From assembly GCA_039545355.1 (NCBI GenBank), contig BCJJ01000002.1, forward strand, positions 707,956 to 771,955: a DNA stretch of 64,000 nucleotides, read 5' to 3'. This document shows, piece after piece, positions 24,777 through 35,408 of this stretch. The notes under the pieces were generated by a model. It was given only the letters and a program-made list of their open reading frames with translations. It was not told the DNA's origin and searched no databases. The first letter of the stretch is position 1. The number at the start of each line of letters is the position of its first letter. The DNA is from Trichosporon coremiiforme (lineage: Eukaryota > Basidiomycota > Tremellomycetes > Trichosporonales > Trichosporonaceae). The translations under genes and the position numbers were made by a program.

Positions 24777-25858
24777 CTACCGCCTGCCCCTCCAGCCCCT
24801 CAGGCTGTCCCACCATCTGCCCCTGCTTCCCTCTTGGGCGGGCTGGTTGTGGCCCTCACCCAAGAATCCCGAATGCTCGCTGAAGTAGCTGATCTCTTCG
24901 CCTGAAAGGAACATGTCAGCCGCACTCCAGCGAAGCCCTCGGAGGGGAGACGTACCACTCTGGTTGGATGAATGCTGGACACTGTACGGCGGCGTGCTAA
25001 TCCAGCTCTCGCGCACAGTCGTGCGACGCGAGGAGGACGCCGCAGTGTGCGAAAAGCCCATGGAACCCTCGTGGGACAGTTGGATGGCCTTCGTCGACAG
25101 ATCGGAAGGGACGCTCTGGTTGGGCGCAATGTGCGCGTATGGGTGCACAGGGCCAGCCCAGGTGCTGAAAGAGTCGGCCGCCTGGTAGAGCATCGACTGG
25201 CGAGCCTGCTCAAGGGCGACCTTGCGCGCCGCCTTCCTGCACTCGTGGTCGAAATGCTCGATCGTGTGCTTCCCAAAATGACGGAGAGACGGGGGTGTCG
25301 AGTAGAGCTGACAAGCAACCGCGGCCTGGACATGGCCAGCGCTGACACCGAGATCCAAGGCGAGGGCGCGTACGCGGGTCGTCGGTGTAAAGGAGACACC
25401 GTCCTCGGCACAGATCGAGTCGAAGCGCTTCTCGAGGTGCTGCATCATGCTCATCATTCCGACATCAAACTGGGCGTCAGTTGTGGTAGTTGCGGAGTGT
25501 ACTCACAGTCCTGGTCTGGGCCGCGTACGCCTCGTTCCAGATACTGGTGGGAACTGCCCAAACCTGGCTGTCCTGGAGCGATATTTTGGGGTTGAAAAGC
25601 TCGGGTGCAACTGGGAACGCCATGCGGACGCACCAAATCTGACCAACCTGTTCGTGGGGATGGTAGATATCGAGTTCACCGGCTAAGTACGTGGGCGTTT
25701 TCTCCATCAGAATGATGACTTTCTTGAAGGTGCGGGCGGTGGGGTTGTAGTCGGGGCCAGGGCACTTAGGTTAGCACGTACTCACTGTCTTCACTCACCC
25801 ATCCGTTAGCACCAGGTCGATGCGTGGTCCAAGTAGCCGGAGGCGGAAAGACAGACAT
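24777..25858 (-). CDS. Unknown four-exon protein
   Basis: Exons 25858-25799, 25764-25507, 25469-24956 and 24901-24777 are separated by introns of 34, 37 and 54 nt. Each has a GTGAGT/GTACGT donor and a CTAAC/CTGAC branch site. The joined product is about 318 residues. The N-terminal half contains TFKKVIILMEKTPTYLAGEL, YHPHEQVGQIWCVRMAFPVA and VWAVPTSIWNEAYAAQTRT, which suggests a compact alpha/beta domain. The middle (FTPTTRVRALALDLGVSAGH, then EHFDHECRKAARKVALEQAR) is helical. The C-terminus is Ser-rich. The 54-nt last intron is in frame without a stop, so intron retention would insert 18 residues. I do not recognise the family. Confidence 0.65.
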
Positions 25859-26498
25859 CTTGGGAGGACTGTCCTCTACAGGTGAGTAGTGGATAGTGAC
25901 TGTCGGAGAAGAAGGAACTGACGACTGACGACAGGTGAAGCCTCGACGGCGACGGCAGGGCTGTGAGTGTGCAGGGAGCGAGCAGAGTGTTCACTGCTCT
26001 GATGAACAACTCGCCACAGCCACACCCTCGCCGCGAGGATGTATAGGCGACGGGGAGGAGCCTGCTGATGGACTCTTGGCAGGTGCCGCCTCGCGTCTCG
26101 CTCCGGTAGCGTGGCCCCTTGTCGCGTCGCAAGAGCTGTGTGTGTCAACTCCGATGTGACACTCGCCTGTGTGCTGAGGGGTATCGAAGAAGTCAGACGC
26201 GTTGCCGCTGAGGTGCCTAGCAAACCAGCGCCATGCATCCGTCGCCGTAATCGCCATGCATCAGAACGGTGAGGACAGACTGCGATGTGGTCTTGCACGA
26301 AGACAGTTAGTTCGGTGGCAAAGTGCCACTTGAGTCTGACACTGCGCGGGGTCAGGATCAGCCTTCGCAGCCTCTTGCTACCTCCCATTCACCTTCCCTC
26401 CTCCAAAACAAACACGCTCCTCTCAATCTCTTACCCTATCACCGTCGAAGACTGTCGCGGCCTAGTCACTTGTTTCCCCTGCTGCCCAAATTCTCACG
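25859..26498. other. Divergent intergenic region
   Basis: Lies between the minus-strand unknown gene and the plus-strand kinase-like remnant. Pyrimidine-rich blocks at 26370-26480 resemble a fungal leader. No separate gene supported. Confidence 0.35.
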
Positions 26499-27500
26499 AT
26501 GCCGTCCTTCAGTCTCCTCACTGCATCGCGTTCAATTCCACTGCTCGGTGAAGAAGTGCCTTCCTCGTCGATTCGCCGCCGCTTCACACTTTCCTCCGGA
26601 TACAAACCCAACGGTTCGGCAACTTTCCTCCAAGGGCTCCTCGGTCATCATCGGCTCCCACTCCCTGTGCAAGTAGACGCCTTCGACTGCTCAGTGACGG
26701 AAGATGGGAACGACGAGTACATTCGACTATTGACGGTACGCCTTCCTTTCTCGCCGTCGCTTCTGGACCGGATGCACCGATCACTTTGCCACCGCGCCAA
26801 GCACCTCGCCCCAGATCCCGACATCGACTAACCTTGGACCAAGGAGACGCTTCGACTTTCCAGGCTGTTTCACTCGCTCTCCGAAAAGGCTGCTTCGGCG
26901 ACAATACCTGAGCCATGGAGCAGGAACGACCTCAGCCTCGCCAACTATCTGTCCTTCTATCCCCCCCCCCCCAACCCCTCACCGATCTGCAGGGACGCCT
27001 CGTGCCGCAGCTCAGGGGCATCTTCGGGTCGTGCCAGAGTGACGGCGTACAGATGTAGTGCGTCATGCTCGACGACGCAGGTGAGGAGATCAAGCCGTCC
27101 GAGCGCCGCAGCAACTGGGTTCAGTAAGTCACTGCGAAGGAACCACCCTGACAACCACAGGAAATCAGTCAGAAAGGCGTACGCCGATCTGCACGCTGCG
27201 GGCATCCTGCACGGCGACGTTCAGTGCCGGCACATCCGGCGCCTGGGCATGTCCAAGGTGCTGCAGCTCGTCGACTTTGACCGCGCCCAGCTGCGGAGCG
27301 CATGTATGAGTGAGGAGGACTGGGAGGACGTGGCCCGGATGGAGATGGACTGCGTCGGGATCCTGCTCGAGTGCGCGATCCCTTGCTCGCCCGTGAAGCA
27401 GGACTCGACCCTCCGGCGGCACCACTCGATGAAGCGGCGCAAGCCGGTGCCATCGTTCGAGGCGCTCCTCCACCCCCAGAGACACCAATACGAGCTTTAA
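26499..27500 (+). pseudogene. Decayed protein-kinase-like gene
   Basis: Fragments read like the small fungal kinase-like family: LQGRLVPQLRGIF near 26989-27027, VMLDDAGEEI near 27062, and after a normal 37-nt intron (27124-27160) LHAAGILHGDVQCRHI and VLQLVDFDRAQL, equivalent to the HxD catalytic loop (HGD) and the DFG-like site (DFD). An in-frame TAG at 27056-27058 splits the block between the VP and VMLDDAG pieces. Just upstream, a run of 12 C residues (26961-26972) lies where the frame changes. The first exon region (26499-26738) is open but does not connect smoothly. I therefore call it a pseudogene. A sequencing error in the C run or an unmodelled intron could explain the frame change, but not easily the TAG. 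Confidence 0.5.
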
Positions 27501-27590
27501 TAATAGACAATCCTGCAGTAAGGAGCAATGCATCATCAATGCGTAATGAGCTGTCCTGGGCTAGTCAGTGGCCTGTACATACAGATGCAT

Positions 27591-29997
27591 CTAGTTGGTA
27601 ACGCCGAGAGCGACCTGGACCTCGTCCTTGCCCCGTCTGAGCAGCGTCTCAGGGAACTCGTACCCCTCCTTCTTGTCCTGGACGCGGTCCGCGATCTCGC
27701 CATAGGCGTCGGCAATGTGCCGCAGCGCCGCGCCATGGATCGTCTCCGCCAGCCGCGGGTTGGCGAGCAGCGCGAGGCGCGGGGACGTGAGCGGGTCGTG
27801 GCTCGTGAGGAACGAGGAGAACTGCGTCAGAGCGGCCGAGAGCTCCTTCGCTGAGAGCTGTTGCGAGAGGGGACGCTCGTCCCGAGACCGGATCGCCTTC
27901 ATGACGGGCGCGAGGCCGGATTGTTCGAGGAGCTTGCCGTGCTGTGGCGTCAGCGTCTTTGTCCTTCCACCCCTGCCATTCCTTCCGTCTCTTCAAAACT
28001 TCAAAACCTTCCCCCCTTTCGCCCCGATCACCTCGATCACCCCAGTACTTCTACTTCTACTTCCATAGCCACAGCCCAAACTGAAGTCACTCACGTGTTC
28101 GAAAGTCATAGAGTCGACATACTCCTGCACCGCTCCCTGCAACTTCCTAACCCTGGGAGCCGTGAAGGTGTAGCTCTCAAGCATGTGCTGGAGGTACTCG
28201 AGGCAGTTGACGAGGAACACGTCCCTGTCCCAGGTGGTGCTCGTGTTCTTCCTGAGGTCCGCCATACGCTCACACATCTCGACAGCGGGGTCGACGGCCG
28301 CGTCGAGCAGTTTCGCAAAGTCTGTCTCGCGCTCCTCGGCGTCCACGAGCGAGGTGTCGTACACTGCCACGATCTCGCGGAGGATCTGGCACGCGTCCCG
28401 AAGCGCCAGAGGCGGGGAAAGAGTCGCGTCGGGCGGCTGCGCGTTAGCTTGGAAGGGCAGCAAGCAGCTTACGTGGAGGAATCGGAGGAGGGACCGTCCC
28501 TGCGCCTGCAGCGTCTCGAAGAATGCGGCATCGACGTAGTCGTACAGTCTAGGTGTTAGCTATCAATCCTACGCGCTGAGCTGTGTCGGGACGGGGCGGA
28601 CTCACTCTTGCAACGTCCTCGAAAGCAATGCGTCCGCGCCGATAGTCTTGCGCATAGTGACGAGATAAAACTGAACCAGGTTCACAATCCTGTACGTCAT
28701 AACGACGCCCTCCTGTGTCTTGACCGTCTGCTCTATCCTGAGCTTCAACGGGCGGCCCAGTCCCTCCAGATTCCGGTCGAGCACCTCAGCCACAAGACGC
28801 TGTGCGTCGTCTGATGCCGCCGCGCGCTCGGCGCCGACCATTCTGCGACCAGTCCGGACCTCGAACAGCTGCTCGAGGAACTCGTGCTCGCTCGCCGTCA
28901 TCTGGTGCACCCACGCGAGCATGTCGCCGACGTAGCGTGTGGGGTCGTGCGCGTGGATCTCGATTGGCCTGGGAAGCCCGTTCGGACCGCCCCGCGTCAG
29001 CGCGTCAAGGAACGCCTGCAGGATCGCTGCTTGTCGAGTGCTCGCGAGAACGGAGAGGGCGTCCTTCAGCATCTGCGGGCGGGATGTGAGCCGCCGCACG
29101 CCAGCTTTCAGCGAGGAAGACACATCGAGCTGCGATTCCCGCGTCATTTGGCGGAACTGCAGCTCACACCACCGTGAGACCTTCGCGTAGCCTGCCTCCA
29201 TTGCGGCACCCGTCGCCGCCATGATGTCGAGTCCCGCCTGCATCTTCCCCTCGTCGCCGCCCAGGAGCGCGCGACAGTCGTCTCGGATCCGCTCGACGTG
29301 CTCCAGCGCGGCGAAGACCTGGGGGCCCACCTCGACCTCGCGCGACGACAGCGCTGCCTCCTCGGCCGGAGATAGTGTGAAGCGTGCCAGGAACAGCTGC
29401 ACGAGTGATGTGCGGAGTTGCGCCGAGGATCTGGAGTCAGCCAAACAGGCGAGGCGGAACAAGCGGAGAAGGCGAAGGAGGCTCACCGCTGTGATCGAAG
29501 TCCGTCGGCTCGCTCGAGCAGGAACTTGGTGCCGCTGTTCGCCTGGTCGAGCTCGCCCTGCACCGCGTCGCAGCGTGCCTGCATCTCGAGCATGTGCTCA
29601 CGGAGGACGTCGAGTTTCTGTATGTGTTAGCTAGATCCTGAAGGAGCCAGCTCACTTTATCCACTTCGCCGAAGGCGTCGAGGAATCGCTGCGAGCCGCC
29701 GGCGATGCGCGCCTCGACGTCGCGCTTCAGGTTGCGCCGAGCTGCAGCCGCGCTCTGCCCCTTCAGCGTACGACGCCGCGGAACAAAGTCCTCATCGTCG
29801 TCGGCATAAGAGTGTGAGACGGAGGTAGAAGCGTCGGCCCTGGCTTTGCCTTTATCGCGCTTGGCGTAGAAGCCGGACGCGATTTCAAGGGCCTCGCGTG
29901 ACGCGGCGTCGTCAAAGTTAGTGCTGATCGCCTTGTAGATGCGCAGGGAGATCGGATTGTTGCGTGACGGCGCCGGAACGGGGGTCGGCGTCGCCAT
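27591..29997 (-). CDS. COG6: COG6, conserved oligomeric Golgi complex subunit 6
   Basis: Subunit of lobe B of the COG tethering complex, which acts in retrograde vesicle traffic within the Golgi. Six exons join in frame: 29997-29656, 29617-29487, 29430-28606, 28548-28473, 28436-28095 and 27941-27591, 688 residues, close to the family norm. Family features include the N-terminal LRIYKAISTNFDD, a coiled-coil stretch (LDVLREHMLEMQARCDAVQG), the central EVGPQVFAALEHVERIRDDC, the loop HDPTRYVGDMLAWVHQ, and a C-terminus ending in the typical DEVQVALGV. Introns are 36-57 nt except the last (27942-28094, 153 nt), which contains a short direct repeat 'aaacttcaaaac'. It is divergent from PIS1 with about 580 bases between starts. 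Confidence 0.93.
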
Positions 29998-30577
29998 GGC
30001 GTTGAACGAGCTCGGTCAATAGTCGAGAGGGAAAATGATGAAGGTCACTTGATCAGTGTTGAAACACAGCTTGCCGAGTGTCGGATGTCGGTCATGCCAC
30101 CGTGTCCAGAGGTGGAGGTCAACAGTCGGATGCGCGATTTAGGAACGCAGATGGATTTAGGAAAGTGTAATGACACGTGCGTGGAGATTAGCGGGGGCTA
30201 AGTTGATTATTTGTGGAAACACCACCCGAGGGGACGGCCAGGGTGGGAAGATGCACGTCTGGGCGCTGGGCAGGGCGCTGGGCTGGGCGTTGCTTGGGCG
30301 GCGCGCGACCGGCGGCCAGTCCTGTCGTAGGCTCGGGCTCTGCGTATGCCTCTGCCATCGACTTCAGCACCAGCACCAACTTCTTCATCTGCGCTCCGTC
30401 ACCCTCCCTCCCCACCTTCCACTGACGTCTTCACCACACCGAACCACACTCCTTTCCCTTTTCATCCACCGACCATCTCGACCTTCGTGCCCTGTTCAGC
30501 CCCTTCAGCCCAGTCACCCCTTCTTTCACCCCCACCCCACAACCGCATCCGCACCGACACCGACACCGAAACGAAGC
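29998..30577. other. COG6/PIS1 divergent promoter region
   Basis: Shared 5' region. It contains one CACGTG at about 30174, tandem 'gggcgctgggcagggcgctggg' words near 30260-30300, and a long CT/CA-rich leader at 30400-30560 before the PIS1 start. Confidence 0.45.
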
Positions 30578-32427
30578 ATGCCGACGACCCGCGTCCAGTC
30601 AAATCGCTCCTCGCCGTCGCCCCTCGGCAACGCTTCCGCCGTCCAGACTCAGAACAACGAGGTCCGCCAACGGCCCACCCACCGCCCCCGTGAGGGAAGC
30701 AGGTCACGAAACATCGAGGACGTCTACGACGCCAAATAGTGAGTCTATTCAACTCTTGCCCCAACTTTTCCCATTTGAATCAGCAATCAAGCGCCCAGTG
30801 GCTTTGCCGTTTCGACCGATTTCATGAACCGCACATGAGATGGTCTAGTGGCGATTCATGAACTTTTGTTCAGCTCCGAGCTCGTTGTCGCCGTTGCTTC
30901 ACGCATTGCTGGCCTGCGGCTCAGCATGTGCAGCAATCAGTGTTTGTTGATGCACACCATCGGTCGTTGGAGCCGCTCGTGTGAACGGGCTCGATCACTG
31001 TTTCACGGCCATTTCCAACGCCGAGCCTCCCTACCGTGTTTGCTGCCAAGCGCTAACCTTAACAGTGCCGTCGACCTCGCGTGAGCTCCGACGATTGTTG
31101 ACAATGATGATATGATAGTAGCTGACCTGTTTCTCTCTTCGCTCTCGCTTGCAGAACTACAACGTGAGTGAAGTCTGTGTGTCGGTGGCTATTTCTGGCG
31201 GGGCAAAGGGGCGACTGGTGGCACGACTTTTCGCGCTTGGCCTTATGTGGATGCGGAAAGAACAGCGTGATGAACATCTCCTGCTTGCGTCGCCGCACCC
31301 ATGAGAATATAAAGAGGGCGATCAGCGGACCGTCTTGCTGCCCCCAGGCGACAAACGTCCCTGCGCTCCGGCCGACTAGCGTTAAGCGATGACGCAGATT
31401 GTCCTCCCCCGATCCCCCGACATTACCAATCCCCGGGCTTGTGCGAATGGCAACGGTTATGCCGACGGCTACGGTCACACCAACGGCCATGGCCACGGGC
31501 ACCTCTACGACAATGGGGACAGCATTGCTGACTACAGTGTCGATGAGAATGTCTTCCTGTTCGTCCCGAACCTGATCGGTTATGCGCGCGTGATCCTCGC
31601 TGGTGTTGCGCTGTACGAGATGCCGACCCACCCCAAAGCGTGTACGATCGCGTACGGAATCTCGTGTTTGCTCGACGCCGTCGACGGACAGGCCGCCCGT
31701 GCCCTCGGCCAGAGCTCCAAGTTCGGCGCCGTCCTCGACATGGTCACGGACCGCTGCACGACGGCGTGCCTCCTGTGTTATCTCGCGAGCGCGTACCCCA
31801 ACTGGGCGCTGCTGTTCCAGTTCCTGATCTCGCTCGACTTTGCATCCCATTACATCCACATGTACTCGTGAGTAACTACGGGTCTCGCTCCGGTCTGCCG
31901 CCCGGGAAGCTTCAAATATGCTTTCAGAGGCTTTTGACCAGCGCGAGCGTCGCAGTAGCTAGCCTGTCCCATTCTTAAAGCTAATGCGCAGGTCCCTCGT
32001 CACCGGCTCTAGCTCGCACAAGCAGATCACGGAGGACGTCTCGTGGATCCTCGCCAAGTACTACACGGACAAGACGACGCTGTTCCTGTTCTGCTTCTTC
32101 AACGAGCTCTTCTTCGTCTGCCTGTACCTGAACGCGTTCGTGTCGACCCCGATCGCGGCTGGTGGTCTCTTCGGCCGCCTCACGTGGCCGCTGCTCGGTG
32201 CTCTCATTTCCTTCCCCTGGTGCTTCGGCAAGCAGATCATCAGCGCGGTCCAGTTCTGGAAGGCGAGCAAGATTGTAAGTTTGCTCCGCTGGCGTGGTAA
32301 CTGACAACAGCTCTGCGGTATTGACCTGTACGAGCGCCAGCGCGCGCGCGAGGCCAAAGCGGCCGCCAAGATCCTCGAGTCGCACGCCGAGGTCATCGTG
32401 GAGGAGGAGCCCCTCATCAAGCAATAG
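30578..32427 (+). CDS. PIS1: PIS1, CDP-diacylglycerol-inositol 3-phosphatidyltransferase
   Basis: Makes phosphatidylinositol from CDP-diacylglycerol and inositol in the ER. The catalytic CDP-alcohol phosphotransferase motif DGxxAR(x8)GxxxDxxxD is intact: VDGQAARALG then GAVLDMVTDR. LFVPNLIGYARVILAG, DFASHYIHMYSSLVTG and ISFPWCFGKQI match the fungal enzyme. Exons from the catalytic part are 31538-31867, 31992-32274 and 32311-32427. The N-terminus is uncertain. Model 1 starts at 30578 (MPTTRVQSNRS), splicing 30738 to 31538 across 799 nt (GTGAGT..CTGACTACAG), for 296 residues. Model 2 starts at 31389 inside that intron with a Gly/His/Asn-rich leader, for 292 residues. The two alter only the cytosolic N-terminus. 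Confidence 0.9.
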
Positions 32428-32710
32428 ACATCTCATTTCAACATAGACAACACACGCGAGAGTAGGAGCCCATCACAGATGTCGGGCATTGCTCCAACAA
32501 CGCACCCTTCCTTCACTTCCCTTCGTAGACGCGTACATTTCGTACAATCAGCTTAGCTAATGTATAGAGCTGCACTTGCCGCCGCCTGGCGTGTGCTGGC
32601 TCAGGTCCGAGACCATCTCGACCATCCCGTTCTATACCCTATGCATAAATGTACAAATTCGGCCGCCCCTAACCTTTATTACTCTAGCTAATCTCGACCT
32701 GGGGGCCAAC

Positions 32711-33346
32711 TTAGCGGCGGCCCTTCTTCTGAACAAGCTCGAAGCCGTCATCGTCAATGATAGGCTCCTGTTTCTCCTTCGGCTTGCTCTCGACAAGCTG
32801 GGGAACGGGCTCCTTGTCGTCGTCGTCCTCGTCGCTCCAGTCTCCCTCCTCGTCGTCGTCCGACTCGTTCTCGTCGTGCTTCGTGGCGTGGACCGGCTTC
32901 TTGGAGATCTCGGCCGCCTTGCGCTCCAGAGCGCCTACGGTGTCCTCAGCGCTACGCTCGCCGGGGGCAACGCAGTCCTTCCAGAGCCGCGACACGTCCT
33001 TGGCAATCATGTCGGAACTGCCGTCCTCGAGCACAGCCTCGTACTCGTCCGACATGTACTGGTCCAGCATGTCTGCGACCTGGTCCTCGTCCAGGGGCGG
33101 GTCGGCGGCCGACTTGGGGTCGACGTGAACGACACCGGCGGCGTCGGCGGGAAGATACGATGCGCCCTGCTCGAACGCGTCGATGACTGCCGACAGCAGA
33201 TAGAGCTTCTTGTCTGCGCTGTCGGGGCCGCCCCATTCCTCCTTCACGGCGATAGTCAGGGCGGGCCACAGGTCGAAGAGAGCCATCACGCCGCGTGCGA
33301 AGAGGAGGATCTCGGGCGCCTGCTGCTCGGGAACGTTGGAGGGCAT
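32711..33346 (-). CDS. TSR2: TSR2, pre-rRNA processing / Rps26 escort protein
   Basis: Tsr2 escorts the ribosomal protein Rps26 to pre-40S particles and is required for 20S pre-rRNA processing. A single uninterrupted exon of 211 codons. The family hallmark WGG motif lies in VKEEWGGPDSADKK, preceded by ARGVMALFDLWPAL and followed by DEDQVADMLDQYMSDEYEA and the acidic tail (DDDEEGDWSDEDDDD), then DDGFELVQKKGRR. Length and order of elements fit the family. It is divergent from WBP1 with about 380 bases between starts. Confidence 0.92.
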   Translation of the reverse strand: MPSNVPEQQAPEILLFARGVMALFDLWPALTIAVKEEWGGPDSADKKLYLLSAVIDAFEQGASYLPADAAGVVHVDPKSAADPPLDEDQVADMLDQYMSDEYEAVLEDGSSDMIAKDVSRLWKDCVAPGERSAEDTVGALERKAAEISKKPVHATKHDENESDDDEEGDWSDEDDDDKEPVPQLVESKPKEKQEPIIDDDGFELVQKKGRR

Positions 33347-33727
33347 CGCGGTTCGTTTGTCGGTGGTTCGGTGAGAGAGGTGGTGTAGAGTTTGTGGGTG
33401 CGTGCAGCTGTCGAGCTGGTCAAGCTGATGTGTTTGTAGAGAGTGAAATAGTTGCGGCGAGACGTAGTAAAAGCGGAGCGCTAAGATGCCTGTGGAATAC
33501 TGAGGACTGGGTCACACTACTCTTGACCCATTCTCGAAAATCAGAGTGGAGGCGACCGTCTGATCTTATCTCATCCTCTCACCTAAGTGCCACGTCTGTG
33601 ACGCCCGCGCAGCCACCCTCCGTCACTTCATTTCGCGTTCGGGTTCAGCGGGTACGTTGGACACACCTCCATCTCATCTCGCCGAATACCACAACAACAA
33701 ACAAAGGAAGGTAGCTAGACACGCAAC
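33347..33727. other. TSR2/WBP1 divergent promoter region
   Basis: Shared upstream region of two housekeeping genes. No TATA box or clear repeat seen. A short A/C-rich leader ('accacaacaacaaaca', about 33690-33705) precedes WBP1. Confidence 0.4.
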
Positions 33728-35408
33728 ATGCGCTTCTCGGCACCTTCATTCCTCGTCGGGCTGCTCGCGCTCGCGATCGGCGCCGACGCGCGGTCTAGTA
33801 CCGGCGACCGCGTGCTGCTCGTTGTCGACAAGGAGGACCGGGGACAGTTCAAGGGCGAGGGAACGTATACCAAGTTCCTTGACAGCCTTAAGAGTGAGTC
33901 GACCCCAAATTGAGACGAGCTTGTGCTGACTGCATTCTCTTTTCCTTAAACTCGCTGTCTCATCCCTATCTGGTGCTCGCGATCTCACACCGCTTGTGTT
34001 TGCTCACCTTATGCTCGTTCACTACGCTGTTGTTGTGATGATGTCCGCATAACGGTGCTCGTCATCCCTAAACCGCTTACAGCTCGCGGCTACCAGGTCC
34101 AGATCAAGACGGCCGACGCCAAGGACCTCGTGCTTTCCTCCTTTGGCGAGCCCGAGTACGACCACATGGTCGTCATGGCGAGCAAGGTTAACAGTACGTT
34201 AAGTACCGCTTCCTTTCTAATGTCCAGAGAACAACCGCCTCTTCACGCCTCAGGCGATCCTCGACGCGCAGGCCAGCTACCTGAATACGCTCTACGTTCT
34301 GTCGCCGGACATGGACGACCTTCTCCGCTCAACGCTGCGCGAGTACGACGTCGAGCCCTCTCCCGCCGGCTCAGAGCTGCTTGACGCCTTCTCGCACGTC
34401 GGCGGTGGCTCGCTGTCCGACGTCGTCCTTCCTTCCGACTCTGTCGTCGCGCCCAAGCCCGTTGTGCCCGGCTCGCTTGGCCCCGTCGTCTTCCCGCATG
34501 GCATCACGGTCCAGCTCGGCGAGAACCCCTACCTCCTGCCTCTCATTGAGGCGCCGGCGACCGCGTACCTCGGCAAGGCGAACGGGAAGCAGATTGGCGG
34601 CACCGCGCCCCGTAGCCCCGGCGCCGCTGTTGCCGCCATGCAGAACAGGCAGAACGTCCGCATCGGCTTCGCCGGAAGCAAGAAGATGCTCAGCAACGAG
34701 TGGTGGGGCAAGAAGCTCGATGGGTAAGCTGCCACTCTGGGGAAGGTAGCTGACGATGCAGAAAGGAGACGGGTAATCGCAAGGCCGTCGAGGACCTCAC
34801 CAAGTGGCTGTTCCAGGAGACTGGCGTCGTTAAGGTCGTCGAGACGAGGCACCACCGTAAGGGTGGGAGCGAGCCTGAGGAGGAGTACCGCAAGAAGGAC
34901 GAGGTAGTGAGTAGTTCGGCGTAACTGAGACCTTTTCCAGTCAGCCGCTCAACTATCGATACTCGTTGGACTCCTGAGCTGACACCAGACCTACTCGATC
35001 ACGATGTCCGAGCACGCGACGTCGGCCTCTGGCGAGTCGAAGTGGAAGCCCTTCAACGCCGAGGACCTTCAGCTCGAGTTCGTGATGCTCGACCCCTCGA
35101 TCCGCACCGCTCTCCACCGCGTGTCCTCCGACAGCACGTCTTCGACGTACTCGACCGACTTCATCGCGCCCGACCGCCACGGCGTCTTCAAGTTTGTCGT
35201 GCGCTACCTCCGCCCGGGACTCAGCTACGTCGAGACAGCGGACAAGACCTCGGTCGTGCCGCTGCGGCACGACGAGCACCCGCGCTGGATCACGGGCGCG
35301 TTCCCCTTCTACGCCGGGTGCATGAGCACGGCGGCCGCGTTCCTGTTCTTCGCGTACCTCTGGGTCACCACGGGAGAGCACGACAAGGGCAAAAAGAAGG
35401 CAGAGTAG
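33728..35408 (+). CDS. WBP1: WBP1 (OST48), oligosaccharyltransferase subunit
   Basis: Subunit of the ER oligosaccharyltransferase that transfers the lipid-linked glycan to Asn residues of nascent proteins. Exons 33728-33893, 34083-34193, 34228-34723, 34762-34906 and 34989-35408 join in frame to give 445 residues, typical for Wbp1. An N-terminal signal peptide (FLVGLLALAIGADARS) is followed by GDRVLLVVDKEDR. Conserved blocks include YDHMVVMASKVN, EEYRKKDEVTYSI and FKFVVRYLRPGLSYVE. A C-terminal membrane segment (FPFYAGCMSTAAAFLFFAYL) ends in a short cytosolic tail KKKAE, i.e. a KKxx ER-retrieval signal. This topology is exactly that of the family. Confidence 0.94.

Noticed and set aside
31059..31859. 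Minus-strand frame of 266 codons across PIS1
   Set aside because: Antisense to the catalytic exon of PIS1. No start context or family resemblance.
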